Notes: a model not told the origin generated them from the sequence alone. A stretch of DNA of 64,000 bases from Saprospiraceae bacterium (GCA_020848995.1 JADLHA010000028.1:100204-164203); one strand, 5' to 3'; shown: positions 28,160 through 37,998, counted from the stretch's first letter. Made by a program: numbers and translations.

Positions 28160-29143
28160 TTGGACAGGTTGTCTATTTTTGTTGGATTGAGCACGCGATG
28201 GACATCCGGATCTTCAGCATGGCAGTGGGCTGTCGTTGGGCTGATCATTGCCGTTAGCATAATCTTTTTATTCCCTCCCGATTTGCTGATCGCAAAGCTC
28301 TTTTCCAGCTATGCCGTACACTGGATGCTCTTTTGCCTGCTGGCGGGCATTGTTTCGCTTTTTATGGGTTACGAGCGCCTGTTGTACACCTGTTTCATTT
28401 GCACCGGTGTGCTGGCCTTCTACCTGATGAATTCGTTCAACACGGACTTAAAATTTTCCAAGCTCTCGCGACCGAATTCCATCCAGGTGCTGTTTGCAAA
28501 TCCCACGTTGAGCACCGACAGACTCGATGAAACAATGGAACATTTGTTGGGTCAGGGAGCTGACCTCATCATCTTGGAAGAATTTACGCCGGTGGGAGTG
28601 GAGCTGGCAACCCATGGTCGGAGCGATTATCCACATCAATACCTGTTGCCCCGGGCAGATACCCAGGGCAAAGGCGTGTTGTCTAAACTCCCCCTCATCG
28701 GTGCCAGGCAACAGGAATGGATGGGAAATCTCGTCGTGGATTTCGGAGTGACCATTCCTGGAAGCGACACCTTGCACGTATGCATCAGCACCCATTTACC
28801 GCCGATCACCATGGATGGATATCGCAAACTCGGTTCTTTTCTAGACACCCTGGCGGGCGAATTGAGCCGAACCACCTCCCGCCAATTGCTCGTTGCCAAT
28901 TTTAACCTCGTTCCCTGGTCCCGCGAGTTGCGGAACTTTCGCAGATTGTCCGGTCTCAAAGCCAGTCGCAGGGACAATGCCGATGCGGGGCAGGCAAACA
29001 GTCCGATCGACATCCTCAATGCACCCAACTTCGAACTGATGTACAGCAATGACCTCGAATGCACCGGTTATAGCACAGTCGTCGATTCATCGGGCAAGAC
29101 GATAGGCCTGGTGGGGCGATATCAGCACAAGTTTGGCTTCTGA
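28160..29143 (+). CDS. Endonuclease/exonuclease/phosphatase-fold membrane protein with degenerate active site
   Basis: About 327 residues: two or three N-terminal membrane helices (about 25-95) and an EEP domain of the YafD type. The glutamate motif (LIILEEFTP), GKGVLSKLPL and STHLPP are kept. The GDLN-type motif is ANFN, changing the key Asp to Asn; the IDH motif is PIDILN, losing the His; and the final SDH is absent (the protein ends GRYQHKFGF). It is probably not catalytic. The start is unclear: the frame opens with TTG codons at 28160 and 28187, and no ATG precedes the first helix. It begins 30 bases after the lamin-tail gene. Confidence 0.72.
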   Translation: MDRLSIFVGLSTRWTSGSSAWQWAVVGLIIAVSIIFLFPPDLLIAKLFSSYAVHWMLFCLLAGIVSLFMGYERLLYTCFICTGVLAFYLMNSFNTDLKFSKLSRPNSIQVLFANPTLSTDRLDETMEHLLGQGADLIILEEFTPVGVELATHGRSDYPHQYLLPRADTQGKGVLSKLPLIGARQQEWMGNLVVDFGVTIPGSDTLHVCISTHLPPITMDGYRKLGSFLDTLAGELSRTTSRQLLVANFNLVPWSRELRNFRRLSGLKASRRDNADAGQANSPIDILNAPNFELMYSNDLECTGYSTVVDSSGKTIGLVGRYQHKFGF

Positions 29144-29256
29144 TATGCGATGTCTTTACCCTGCCCGGCGTTGCTCAATCCGGCAACCACATGGTTTGCA
29201 GCCGGGGTTTGCGGTGATTTGATTAATATTGTTCCCGTTCTGGTGCCACTGCACGT

Positions 29257-30489
29257 ATGGGAAGGGAAATCAGGTGTTGCGCCTCCACGATCGCATTGGC
29301 GGTCATATGCACATTCGCGTGTGCAGAGGCTCTTAGTGCCACTTCAATCCCGACGGAAAAAGCAATCAGGATCCCGTTTCGTTATGTGCAATCCTTCATC
29401 CTGGTAGATGTTCAGATCGAGCGGCTGCTGCCACTGAAACTCATTTTTGATACCGGGGCTGAACATACCATACTCTTTGATCGCCAGGTCACCGATTTGT
29501 TCGAAAACATCTACCAGCGCGAGATCAGGGTCATTGGATCAGACCTCCAAACGGAATTGCCCGCACTGCTGAGCGTGCCGGTGAGCCTGTCTTTTGGCAA
29601 AGCGTTTCAATACCAGACACCGCTCATCATTTTACAAGAGAACAATACGTCGATTTCGCGCATCATCGGCGAAAACGTTCACGGAATACTCAGTGCATCC
29701 AACTTTAGCAATTACCTGATCCAGATTGACTATTCCGGAAAATGGATCTACCTGCATCCCCGCTCGCAGAAAATTCCGGACGCCTTCCACGAGGTGGACC
29801 TCAACATGTATAAAAACAAGCCTTACCTGGAAACCGAGATCGCACTGGCCAACGGAACCAGGCAAAGCGTTCAATTGTTAATTGATACGGGCGCAAGCCT
29901 TTCTTTACTGCTCTACCGCGATTCAACCGATCGCTTCGCGATTCCCAAGGCGCTTGTGCCTGCCTATCTGGGCAGTGGTCTCGGAGGATTGCTCACGGGT
30001 TATGTTGGCAAAATCGATGCCTTGCGGGTTGGAACCTACGAACTCCGGGAAGTCGTCTCCCATTACATGATGGTAGAAACCCCGCTTGCAAAGGCGGAAA
30101 AGCAGGTCAAAAACGGACTCATCGGCAACCTCGTTCTCGAACGCTTTCACCTTTACCTGGATTACCTCCATTCAAAACTGTACCTGAAGCCGTCCAGAAA
30201 ATTTGACGAGGAAATGCCCTATGACAAATCGGGTATGCTGGTCATTTGTGGCGGAGCAGACCTTCAGCATTACATGGTCGGATTTGTCGTGCCCGGATCG
30301 CCAGCCTTCGAGGCCGGTATCCGCGAAAGCGATGAGATCCTGCGGGTCAATGGCATGCCGGCATCCATGCTCAACCTGGGTAAGTTGAATGCCCTTCTCC
30401 AGAAGCGCGATGGAAAAAAGATCCGTCTTGTAATGCGGCGTAACAATAGCAAATACAAATGCAGCTTCCTGCTGCGTTCGATGATCTGA
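29257..30489 (+). CDS. Secreted retropepsin-like double aspartyl protease with PDZ domain
   Basis: A 410-residue exported protein. A signal peptide (cleavage near EALSATS) is followed by two retroviral-type aspartyl protease domains, with LIFDTGAEHTIL at about residue 63 and LLIDTGASLSLLL at about 207. A PDZ domain (about 335-395, VVPGSPAFEAGIRESDEILRVNG cut here to VPGSPAFEAGIRESDEI) closes the protein. The two DTG motifs could form a pepsin-like active site within one chain. Similar proteins are common in Bacteroidota; their substrates are not known. It stands alone between the EEP-like gene and the isomerase gene. Confidence 0.88.
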   Translation: MGREIRCCASTIALAVICTFACAEALSATSIPTEKAIRIPFRYVQSFILVDVQIERLLPLKLIFDTGAEHTILFDRQVTDLFENIYQREIRVIGSDLQTELPALLSVPVSLSFGKAFQYQTPLIILQENNTSISRIIGENVHGILSASNFSNYLIQIDYSGKWIYLHPRSQKIPDAFHEVDLNMYKNKPYLETEIALANGTRQSVQLLIDTGASLSLLLYRDSTDRFAIPKALVPAYLGSGLGGLLTGYVGKIDALRVGTYELREVVSHYMMVETPLAKAEKQVKNGLIGNLVLERFHLYLDYLHSKLYLKPSRKFDEEMPYDKSGMLVICGGADLQHYMVGFVVPGSPAFEAGIRESDEILRVNGMPASMLNLGKLNALLQKRDGKKIRLVMRRNNSKYKCSFLLRSMI

Positions 30490-30537
30490 TTCCACCCGAT
30501 TGACCAGGGCAGGACTAGATGTCTGACCCGGGCAGAT

Positions 30538-30545
30538 TATTTTTG
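30538..30545 (+). promoter_or_regulatory. Possible -7 element for the isomerase gene
   Basis: TATTTTTG matches TAnnTTTG, 12 bases before the ATG at 30557. Transcription would start near 30551. The -33 element is weak. Confidence 0.35.
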
Positions 30546-30556
30546 CGACTCATACC

Positions 30557-31567
30557 ATGCGCATGAATGCCGATATGCTCGAAATGATCAGGGCTTTTCC
30601 CGACCAAGTCCTGGAGGCTATTGAGATCGGACGAAAGGCAGCCATCAGGCCAGCAGACCCGGAAACGTCCCTCGTCATGGTCTGTGGAATGGGCGGGTCG
30701 GCCATTGCCGCAGATTTTGTCGCTGGCTACGTGCGCGACCGATGCCGGCTGCCGGTCCTTGTAAACAAAAGCTATGATATTCCTGCCTGTGTTGACCGAA
30801 AAAGCATCGCTGTGCTTTCCTCTTATTCCGGTAATACGGAAGAGACCTTGGCTGCCTGGGAACGCGCGGGTCGTGCAGGGGCCCGAAGGATTGCCCTCAG
30901 CTCAGGGGGGGAATTGCTGCTTAGGGCGGCGTCGCATGGACAGGAAGCAGTGGTCATTCCTTCGGGTTGGCCCTCTCCACGCGCATGCCTGGGTTATTCC
31001 CTTGTGCTGCAACTCTTCCTCCTGCACCGCTTGGGATTGATCGACGATTTTTTCGTTGAGGTCCTGGAATCCACCGCTCGGCAGCTCTCGGGTTCAAGAG
31101 AAGAGATCGAATCTGCAGCCAGCCACCTGGCTGGGCTGTTGCAACACCAGCGGATCGTCGTGTACGCCCCAGACCACCTCGAACCCGTGTGCCTGCGGTT
31201 CCGCCAGCAACTCAACGAAAATGCCAAAATGCTTTGCTGGCACCACGTCATTCCGGAAATGAATCACAACGAGCTGGTGGGCTGGAGAGACCAGCAGGCC
31301 GCGCTGGCGGCTTTGTTCTTGCGTGACCGCGAGGAATCTCCCCGAATCAAGGCCCGCATGGAATTGACAAGGGAAGTCGTTGGGCACTATGCCTCATCCA
31401 ACCTGGAAGTTTTTGCGCGCGGAAACACTCAGATTGAAAAATCCCTTTACCTCGTCCACTTGCTCGATTATACCAGTCATTACCTCGCCAAATTGCGAGG
31501 TGTCGACCCGGTCGAAGTGCGCGTTATCGACTTTCTGAAAGCCGAACTTTCAAAAGAGGGCGAATAA
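30557..31567 (+). CDS. Bifunctional phosphoglucose/phosphomannose isomerase
   Basis: A 336-residue two-SIS-domain isomerase interconverting glucose-6-P or mannose-6-P with fructose-6-P. Landmarks are VCGMGGSAIAADFVAGYV, the SIS loop VLSSYSGNTEETLAA and the catalytic region NHNELVGW with HHVIPEMNHNE before it. The C-terminal 'SLYLVHLLDYTSHYLA' helix matches the archaeal/bacterial PGI-PMI family. Two in-frame ATGs (30557, 30563) are possible. Its 3' end overlaps the convergent lnt gene by 44 bases. Confidence 0.93.
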   Translation: MRMNADMLEMIRAFPDQVLEAIEIGRKAAIRPADPETSLVMVCGMGGSAIAADFVAGYVRDRCRLPVLVNKSYDIPACVDRKSIAVLSSYSGNTEETLAAWERAGRAGARRIALSSGGELLLRAASHGQEAVVIPSGWPSPRACLGYSLVLQLFLLHRLGLIDDFFVEVLESTARQLSGSREEIESAASHLAGLLQHQRIVVYAPDHLEPVCLRFRQQLNENAKMLCWHHVIPEMNHNELVGWRDQQAALAALFLRDREESPRIKARMELTREVVGHYASSNLEVFARGNTQIEKSLYLVHLLDYTSHYLAKLRGVDPVEVRVIDFLKAELSKEGE

Positions 31568-33293
31568 GGGTCCAGAGCAGGATTCCCAAGCTGAAGGCCA
31601 GAGCGAGATGGGCGATGTAGTCACCATGCCTCAGATAAAAGGTCTCCCCTTTGGAAAAAAGAAGGATACCCTTTACAGCAATGCGCTCTCCGTAGGCCGT
31701 GGCATTGTGCACCGCGCCCCGCGCGTCGACAAAACAGGAAATTCCCGTATTGGCTGCACGTGCGATGGGCCGCCTGTATTCAATGGCGCGAAGAGTTCCA
31801 AATGCCAGGTGTTGGCGGTAGCCCGGCGTATCGTCCCACCAACCGTCGTTGGTCATGACAAAAATGGCTTGCGCTCCTTTCCGTATGTATTCACCAACGT
31901 AGGCCCCATAGATCGATTCGTAACAGATGACCGGCGCAATGGAAAAACCTGCGCTCTTAAAGACAGATCGCTCCATCTGTCTGCCCAGCCCGTAAACGCT
32001 GCCTCCCAATTGGTCGACAATGGGTTTCAAAAAGGGAAGCAATTGCCGGTAGGGAAAGGTCTCCACACCGGGAACGAGCTTGGACTTTACATAGATTGGA
32101 AGTTCTTCCACTCCATTGCAGACTTGTATAGCGCTGTTTTGTACTTCAAAATGCGCCGAATTGCTACCTGGGCGACTTGTTCGCGCTGCTGAAGTCAATG
32201 GTTCTCCGGGTGCAAATTCACGGATGCTTCCAATCCCGCTGACCAGGCACAAGGCTGGGTTTGCCTCCGCCAGTGATCGCATGCGTTGAACGCGCCAGTC
32301 TCCTGCAAGGGCATGGGTTCGCAGGTACTCAAAACTCGTTTCGGGCCAGACGAGGTATCGGGTATCCGGGGTGATCTTTTGTCTGCTCAACGCTTCAAAA
32401 CTCCCCATTTGGATGGCGGGGTCCACGGCGAATTTTTCGTAATGCGGCTCGTAATTGGGCTGTACCACAACGACTTCTACCGGAACGCCCTCAGGGACAA
32501 GCCTCCCAAGTATGCTCGACGAAACCAGTACGGGCAAAATGGCTGCGGAGCACCACCCAATAACCCATTGGAGCCGTTTAGACTTATGGATCCAGGCGGC
32601 AAAGGCCAGTAAATTGAGCATCCAGATCCAAAGACCGCCACCAAAAGCTCCGGTGTATTCGTACCATTGAACCCAGTCAGGAAAAAAAGCCATGGCGTTT
32701 CCCAGCGACAACCAGGGCCATGAGATCTCCCATTGGTGGTGCAGCCATTCAAAACTTAGCCAGAAGCAGACCAATGCCGGCAACCAGGCGGCAGCCCACC
32801 GCCGGCGCACCCATAGAGCAGCCAGCCAAACCGTCGTCATAAAAAAGCTGTTGAGACCAAAAGCTACGCAACCGGGAACCAGCGATGCGTTGGCTACCCA
32901 ATACGTTGCGGCAATGTTCCACACCACGAAAGCATGGAAAGCGTGAATGCCATGGGGAAGATACTTTCGCCGCCCTTCTGCATCCAGTTCCAGGGTGGAG
33001 ACGAGCAGGGGTACGAAACCTATCCAGGACAGGGGACTGGTGTAGACAAAAGCCTTTCCGAGCAAGAGCCCGCTGAGGCTTGCAAGATAAAATGGCCTGC
33101 GGGAGCGCCCCGCAAAGGTCAGACGGAGGGCGTACAGCGCACTAAAGAAAATCCAGCAGCCCATACAGAAGAAGAGCGTGAGCTGCCCCCAAAGAAGCCG
33201 CTGCTGCATCTCCAGGCCGCTCCAAACCGCTGTGCCACAAGCGCCAAGGGCAAGAATGCTGAGCAGGATCCTTTCAATTTTCGCGACCGGCAT
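31524..33293 (-). CDS. lnt: Apolipoprotein N-acyltransferase
   Basis: Inner-membrane enzyme that adds the third acyl chain to lipoproteins. Several membrane helices (about residues 5-245) are followed by the periplasmic nitrilase domain. The catalytic triad is visible: Glu in [10 protein letters not shown] (about 316), Lys in KSKLVPGVE (about 402) and Cys in VICYESIYG (about 454). [16 protein letters not shown] is another conserved stretch. At 589 residues it is somewhat longer than the ~510 of E. coli. The many lipoproteins in this window (4787, 38743, 52180, 52759, 56098) are its likely clients. It overlaps the isomerase gene end-to-end. Confidence 0.95.
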   Translation of the reverse strand: MPVAKIERILLSILALGACGTAVWSGLEMQQRLLWGQLTLFFCMGCWIFFSALYALRLTFAGRSRRPFYLASLSGLLLGKAFVYTSPLSWIGFVPLLVSTLELDAEGRRKYLPHGIHAFHAFVVWNIAATYWVANASLVPGCVAFGLNSFFMTTVWLAALWVRRRWAAAWLPALVCFWLSFEWLHHQWEISWPWLSLGNAMAFFPDWVQWYEYTGAFGGGLWIWMLNLLAFAAWIHKSKRLQWVIGWCSAAILPVLVSSSILGRLVPEGVPVEVVVVQPNYEPHYEKFAVDPAIQMGSFEALSRQKITPDTRYLVWPETSFEYLRTHALAGDWRVQRMRSLAEANPALCLVSGIGSIREFAPGEPLTSAARTSRPGSNSAHFEVQNSAIQVCNGVEELPIYVKSKLVPGVETFPYRQLLPFLKPIVDQLGGSVYGLGRQMERSVFKSAGFSIAPVICYESIYGAYVGEYIRKGAQAIFVMTNDGWWDDTPGYRQHLAFGTLRAIEYRRPIARAANTGISCFVDARGAVHNATAYGERIAVKGILLFSKGETFYLRHGDYIAHLALAFSLGILLWTLIRPLLKVRLSESR

Positions 33294-33357
33294 GGTGGCG
33301 AAAGGTACAAAAAGGGGCGCAGCAACCAGAGGGCAGAAGGCCCAGGCTCATTTTTCG

Positions 33358-33389
33358 TTTGGTCAATTAATTATTAAGGAGTACCTTTG
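33358..33389 (+). promoter_or_regulatory. Bacteroidota-type promoter of rpmE2
   Basis: TTTG (33358-33361), a 20-base spacer, then TACCTTTG (33382-33389): a full match to TTTG-N19-21-TAnnTTTG. It is 20 bases upstream of the rpmE2 ATG. Confidence 0.78.
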
Positions 33390-33408
33390 CCGTCCAAAAA
33401 TTTTCTTT

Positions 33409-33672
33409 ATGAAAAAGGGCATACATCCGGAATCCTACCGATTTGTCGTCTTCAAGGATTTTTCCTGCAACGAAGCCTTTTTGACGCGTTCCTGTGCTGC
33501 CACCAAGGAAACCATCGTTTGGGAGGACGGTAAGGAATACCCGCTGGTTCGCCTCGAGATCTCATCAAAGTCTCATCCGTTTTTCACCGGCAAGATGAAG
33601 TTCGTCGACACCGCAGGACGGATCGACAAATTCAACAAGAAATTTGCGGGATCCAAATTCGCTAAAAGTTAA
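33409..33672 (+). CDS. rpmE2: 50S ribosomal protein L31 type B
   Basis: An 87-residue L31 of the zinc-free type [18 protein letters not shown] and [18 protein letters not shown] are typical, with [25 protein letters not shown] (core: [17 protein letters not shown]) after them. The CxxC zinc motifs of the type A form are missing. The ATG at 33409 lies after a good promoter; the longer frame to 33178 runs inside lnt's upstream region and is rejected. A terminator follows 8 bases after the stop. Confidence 0.96.
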   Translation: MKKGIHPESYRFVVFKDFSCNEAFLTRSCAATKETIVWEDGKEYPLVRLEISSKSHPFFTGKMKFVDTAGRIDKFNKKFAGSKFAKS

Positions 33673-33680
33673 CCCGTTTG

Positions 33681-33702
33681 CCCCGCTTCTGCGGGGTTTT
33701 TT
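33681..33702 (+). terminator. Rho-independent terminator after rpmE2
   Basis: CCCCGC (33681-33686) pairs with GCGGGG (33691-33696) around a TTCT loop, followed by six T. The next ATG is only 5 bases further on, so the downstream gene may depend on readthrough or on a promoter inside rpmE2. Confidence 0.88.
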
Positions 33703-33707
33703 ATTTT

Positions 33708-34916
33708 ATGAGCCATCGCAACCTCATCCTCGTTGAACCCAAAGACAGGGATCATTTCAAACCCCTGAACTGGGCCCGGCCAGTGGCCACTTTCCGGCTG
33801 GGCATCCTGACCATCGCCGAGAAATGGGCACTGCACTTCCATTCGTCTACGAGCCATTCCGTTCCGGAATACCTGGCAGAACGGTTTCCCACCCAGGTCG
33901 AAGAGGACAACTATTTGGTGCCAGGCAACACATTGCCCTCCGACGAGTTTTGCTCTGTGCTCTCCAAGCTCGCAACGGGAGAATTCCTGGTTTGCGAAGG
34001 ACAGTGGATTGGGGCACACCTGCGGCGCGACCAGTGTCTCGAATTCCTCGCCACAGGCGATTTTCAAGCATTTCAGCAACAGGAAGGAGGGCGACAGCTC
34101 TACCGGAGCCTGAACAGAAATTGGGAGATCTTTCAATGGAACGAATCAGAACTGGAAAGCGATTTTGAATGCATCACCCGGGGAAGGACATCCGCCGAGC
34201 TGCCTGCGGGGAACCAGTGGCATGGGTCGCGCATTTTCCTCGAGGAAGGAGCCCGCGTGCTTTCGAGCAGCCTCAACGCCACTGCGGGACCCATATACCT
34301 CGGACGGGGAACCGAGATCATGGAGGGAAGCCTCATCCGGGGTCCCTTTGCATTGTGTGAAGGAGCCCAGGTGAAAATGGGGGCCAAAATATATGGGGCT
34401 ACAACCATAGGGCCAGGTTGCAGGGTGGGTGGCGAATGCAACAACGTGGTCATGCAGGCCAACAGCAACAAAGCGCATGATGGGTTCCTTGGCAACAGTG
34501 TTATCGGTGAGTGGGTCAACATCGGTGCCGATTCGAATGGCTCCAATCTCAAAAATACCTACGAAGAAGTCCGGATTTGGAATTACGCAACCGGCAACTT
34601 CGAACCTACCAGCAGCATATTTTGTGGCCTGATCATGGGAGATCACGCAAAATGCGGCATCAATTCCATGTTCAACACAGGTACCGTGGTAGGTTACGGC
34701 GCGAACGTATTTGGAACGGGATTTCCCAGACCATTTATACCCGATTTTGCATGGGGAGGTGCAGCGGGGTTTTCCACCTTTGACCTGCCGAAATTTCACA
34801 AGACCGCTTCCTCCGTGCTCCAACGCCGTCAGTCAAGCTGGGAGGATGCTGACCAAATGATCGCCAGATCCATTTTCGAGCAGAGCCGCGTCTACAGGAA
34901 CTGGGAATCTCAATAG
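33708..34916 (+). CDS. GlmU-like putative sugar nucleotidyltransferase with left-handed beta helix
   Basis: A 402-residue protein of a Bacteroidota GlmU-like family. The N-terminal domain (about 1-170) resembles a nucleotidyltransferase but lacks the LxGGxGTRM nucleotide-binding loop: it reads NLILVEPKDRDHFKPLNWARPVATFRLG (core: PLNWARPVATFRLGILT). The second half (about 180-370) is a hexapeptide-repeat beta helix ending in a GHN-type turn region (GDHAKCGINSMFNTGT). Catalysis is therefore uncertain. The ATG at 33708 is used because the longer frame begins inside the rpmE2 terminator. The next gene starts 5 bases after the stop. Confidence 0.85.
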   Translation: MSHRNLILVEPKDRDHFKPLNWARPVATFRLGILTIAEKWALHFHSSTSHSVPEYLAERFPTQVEEDNYLVPGNTLPSDEFCSVLSKLATGEFLVCEGQWIGAHLRRDQCLEFLATGDFQAFQQQEGGRQLYRSLNRNWEIFQWNESELESDFECITRGRTSAELPAGNQWHGSRIFLEEGARVLSSSLNATAGPIYLGRGTEIMEGSLIRGPFALCEGAQVKMGAKIYGATTIGPGCRVGGECNNVVMQANSNKAHDGFLGNSVIGEWVNIGADSNGSNLKNTYEEVRIWNYATGNFEPTSSIFCGLIMGDHAKCGINSMFNTGTVVGYGANVFGTGFPRPFIPDFAWGGAAGFSTFDLPKFHKTASSVLQRRQSSWEDADQMIARSIFEQSRVYRNWESQ

Positions 34917-34921
34917 GCCCG

Positions 34922-35620
34922 GTGAAAGCGGCACGCATCAACGGCTTTCGAACAATTCTCAGCCATCTCGGTGACATCCACCTGGAAACCATTTCAACGC
35001 CGTTTCATCCGGTATTGAAACTCTACCTTTCGCGTGGCGAATTCAAACTGGTTAGCCGCGGCGCCATCTACAGTTATGGCCTGCACTACTACCACTTTGT
35101 CGATGCTTTCCGCCGTCTGCAGCTGAACGACCGCGCTCCGCAAAAGGCCCTGATTCTGGGATTGGGATTTGGCAGCATTCCCCGCATCCTCGAAAAGAAA
35201 TTCGGCATTGAGCCGTCAACCGACATCGTTGAACTGGATCCGGACATCATTCGGCTGTTTGAGAAATACCAGCATCAGGTTTGCTCGGGCAGGCCTGGGC
35301 TGATCCTTGCCGACGGTCAGGAATACATGCGCAGAACTCAGGCACAGTATGACCTCATCTGCATGGATATTTTTGAGGACCGAACCGTTCCTGCGGTTTT
35401 TGAACGCGAAGCGTTTCTGCGCGATCTGTCGCGAGCCCTTTGTCCCGGGGGGCTGCTGCTTTACAACCGGCTCAACGTGACCCTGGAAGATCAAAGGGCC
35501 AACGAAAATTTTCTGAGAGATTTTCGAAGGGTATTTCCTGATGGCTATGCCGTCAAATGCGCCTATAACTGGATCCTGGTTTCGGAAGCGCCGCCTTTAG
35601 CGTGCGAGGAGCGACCGTAA
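34922..35620 (+). CDS. Spermidine-synthase-like methyltransferase-fold protein
   Basis: A 232-residue class I methyltransferase-fold protein similar to the catalytic core of spermidine synthase. The nucleotide-binding strand-loop is ALILGLGFGSIPRILEKKF, followed by the acidic DIVELDPDII and the YDLICMDIFEDRTVP region. The N-terminal tetramerisation part of SpeE is not obvious, so it may be a SpeE-like fold with another substrate. It begins with GTG at 34922, 5 bases after the GlmU-like gene, indicating one transcript. It ends 7 bases before the convergent GH20 gene. Confidence 0.8.
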   Translation: MKAARINGFRTILSHLGDIHLETISTPFHPVLKLYLSRGEFKLVSRGAIYSYGLHYYHFVDAFRRLQLNDRAPQKALILGLGFGSIPRILEKKFGIEPSTDIVELDPDIIRLFEKYQHQVCSGRPGLILADGQEYMRRTQAQYDLICMDIFEDRTVPAVFEREAFLRDLSRALCPGGLLLYNRLNVTLEDQRANENFLRDFRRVFPDGYAVKCAYNWILVSEAPPLACEERP

Positions 35621-35627
35621 ATACCCC

Positions 35628-37937
35628 CTACCAGACTGCCAGTTCTCCGACAAATAGCCATGCGCGGTTGCCAGCACCCGGCAGGCCGGCTTCAATTTCT
35701 CCGTGGTTGGTAACGGTGATTTCAAGATACCGCATCGACTCCTCGCCTATGCTGATTTCCATTTGAACATGCCGGTCCAGGGTCTGGCTGATGATTTGCC
35801 GGTGGGCCTCGCCGAACACTTTGCCGTCAGCACTGGTCCGCACGACGACTTCTGATGGCCGGTGGATCCACGATCCGGGATCGTGCAGGAACTGCATCGC
35901 CAGCGACCGGATGTTTCTGGCTTGCCCGAGGTCGATGACGCCAATGAAATCCACGCCTTCCATGCCCACCCACTCGGCAGAGCCATGCCGCTGCGGATTT
36001 GCGACAATTCCGTTGACCAGACATTGCGTTCCTCCTGAAAAATAGCGCGGGGCAGGACGCTTGTCGAGACGAATGGCGGCTCCCGCAGCGAGGTGTTTTT
36101 GGAATTTCAGGCTGAGCGGTTTGCCAAGGTACCCTTCGTGAAGCTGGTACCAGACCCTGAATTCGATGTCGCGATCGAGGATGAAACTATCCTGGGTCAG
36201 GTACTCGCTGATCACGTCGCCTTCGCGCGTACTTTCCAGAAGGATCTTGCCGTCGACAGGGGGTCTCGCAAAATACAAGCCGACGCGCCCATCCTCAGTC
36301 ACGGCGGTCCGGTAATCCATTTCTGCCATGTTTGAACTGATGTCTGTCCCGTTTTGCCGGAACCACGCAATGTGTTGCTGCAACCGGCCCAGGAAATCGC
36401 TGTAGTCGCGCTGTTCCGCTGCAGACCAGGCGACTTCTGACAGGGCCACGGCCCGGGGATACGCCATGTACAACATTTGTGAAGCATTTGGCAGGTATTC
36501 CGACCAGACGTTTCCCTGTACGCCGATTACAAACGAACGTTCGTTAGGTTTGAGAACATCGGGAATGGGTTCGAAGGAATACGTTTTTTCGAGCGGCGTG
36601 TAGCCGCCAATGGCAAGGGGTTCGTGGGGCGAGGCCGACTGGTAATGGTCAAAATAACAATGGGTCGACGGACACATGATGACCGGCAACTGTTGTCGCG
36701 CCGCGGCAATTCCACCTTCAACTCCCCTCCACGACATGATTGTCGCAGAACGCGGGGCTCCAATTTCGACGATCTCATCCCAACCCACCAGCGATTTTCC
36801 CTTGTTGCGCAGGTGCCGCTCGATCTCCCGAACGAAATGGCGTTGAAGTGCGGATTCCGAACCGAGCTGGTTTCGGCGCATGACGGCCTGGCAATGGGCA
36901 CAGGATTTCCACGCATCGGTGATCACCTCGTCACCGCCAATGTGGATGTATCTGCCGGGAAAGAGCTCGCACACTTCCGAGAGCACTTCCTTGACAAACC
37001 ACAGCGCCGTATCGCGGGTACAGAACACTCCGTCGGCGAAAGTACCCCAGGTGGTCGCAACTTCCCGCGGCGCCCCGGTGCAACTGAATTCGGGATAGGC
37101 AGCCAGGGCCGCCAGACTGTGTCCCGGCAGGTCAATTTCAGGGATGACTTCCACATAATGGTCGGCTGCAAAACGCACGATATCCCTGATCTCATCCTGG
37201 GTGTAATGGCCCCGGTATTCAGTCGTGTCGTACCGTTCCGGATAGCTGCCGGCATGCCCGATACGCGTTGCTTTGCGCACGGCGCCGCGGGCGGTCAGTT
37301 CCGGGAATTTGAGGATCTCGAGACGCCATCCCTGGTCGTCGGTCAGGTGCCAGTGAAACGAGTTGAACTTGAACCGCGCCATCAGTGCAATGTATTGTTT
37401 GATGGTCTCTACCGGATAGAAATGCCGGCTGACGTCGAGGTGCATTCCGCGGTAGGCAAAACGGGGTGCATCTTCGATCAGACCATAAGGTAAAATGCGG
37501 TCTTTGGCATTTTTAGCATCCAGGCCGAGCAATTGTTCAAGTGTTTGCAACGCGTAAAACCAGCCCCTGGGCTGACCCGCCTGAACCCAAATGCCGTTTT
37601 TGGAGATGTTGATCTTGTAAAAGCCGTCGCGCGATTCGCCCGGGACAAGCGACAGGGTAATGCTTCCAGACCGGGGGTGCCGGATTTCTTTACTGCGAAT
37701 GGTCTTGAGACCACTCAGGCCCAAGCCGGATGTATACCGGAGGGCCATTTTTTCTGCCTCCGGATTTCCCGAAGGGATGACCACGGTACTCAGACGGCTG
37801 AGTTCGTAATGCCCGCCTGCGAGTTGCACCGATCCGGGCCTTGGGATCACGGGCAGACTGCGCCCTGCAGGACCCTGGGCCAGACACGGGGTCAGCGATA
37901 ACAAGACAGTTAAAATCGTACAGTATTTGCGCAGCAT
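35628..37937 (-). CDS. GH20 beta-N-acetylhexosaminidase
   Basis: A 769-residue exported hexosaminidase that removes terminal beta-GlcNAc or GalNAc. A signal peptide (cleavage after PCLAQ) is followed by the GH20b N-domain (about 25-145), then the catalytic barrel with FHWHLTDDQGWR and the catalytic pair in HIGGDEV (about 333-334). C-terminal modules include a discoidin/F5-8-like domain (VIDLGQARNIRSLAMQFL), likely sugar binding. The ATG at 37937 fits the signal peptide. It is divergent from the GH92-glycosylasparaginase genes, and together they suggest N-glycan degradation. An AACGTT palindrome lies inside (36532-36545). Confidence 0.95.
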   Translation of the reverse strand: MLRKYCTILTVLLSLTPCLAQGPAGRSLPVIPRPGSVQLAGGHYELSRLSTVVIPSGNPEAEKMALRYTSGLGLSGLKTIRSKEIRHPRSGSITLSLVPGESRDGFYKINISKNGIWVQAGQPRGWFYALQTLEQLLGLDAKNAKDRILPYGLIEDAPRFAYRGMHLDVSRHFYPVETIKQYIALMARFKFNSFHWHLTDDQGWRLEILKFPELTARGAVRKATRIGHAGSYPERYDTTEYRGHYTQDEIRDIVRFAADHYVEVIPEIDLPGHSLAALAAYPEFSCTGAPREVATTWGTFADGVFCTRDTALWFVKEVLSEVCELFPGRYIHIGGDEVITDAWKSCAHCQAVMRRNQLGSESALQRHFVREIERHLRNKGKSLVGWDEIVEIGAPRSATIMSWRGVEGGIAAARQQLPVIMCPSTHCYFDHYQSASPHEPLAIGGYTPLEKTYSFEPIPDVLKPNERSFVIGVQGNVWSEYLPNASQMLYMAYPRAVALSEVAWSAAEQRDYSDFLGRLQQHIAWFRQNGTDISSNMAEMDYRTAVTEDGRVGLYFARPPVDGKILLESTREGDVISEYLTQDSFILDRDIEFRVWYQLHEGYLGKPLSLKFQKHLAAGAAIRLDKRPAPRYFSGGTQCLVNGIVANPQRHGSAEWVGMEGVDFIGVIDLGQARNIRSLAMQFLHDPGSWIHRPSEVVVRTSADGKVFGEAHRQIISQTLDRHVQMEISIGEESMRYLEITVTNHGEIEAGLPGAGNRAWLFVGELAVW
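36532..36545. repeat. AACGAACGTTCGTT palindrome inside the GH20 gene
   Basis: A perfect 14-bp palindrome within coding sequence (it encodes N-E-R-S). It shares the AACN-AACGTT-NGTT design with the copies at 1765, 1900 and 46879. Confidence 0.6.
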
Positions 37938-37990
37938 GGGCGTTTGTTTGGTGTATGATATCATGAACGAAGTTCCCGGGAATTATTGCG

Positions 37991-37998
37991 CAAAGATA
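37991..37998 (-). promoter_or_regulatory. Possible -7 element for the GH20 gene
   Basis: The minus strand reads TATCTTTG, 53 bases before the ATG at 37937. A clear -33 element is lacking. Confidence 0.4.
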
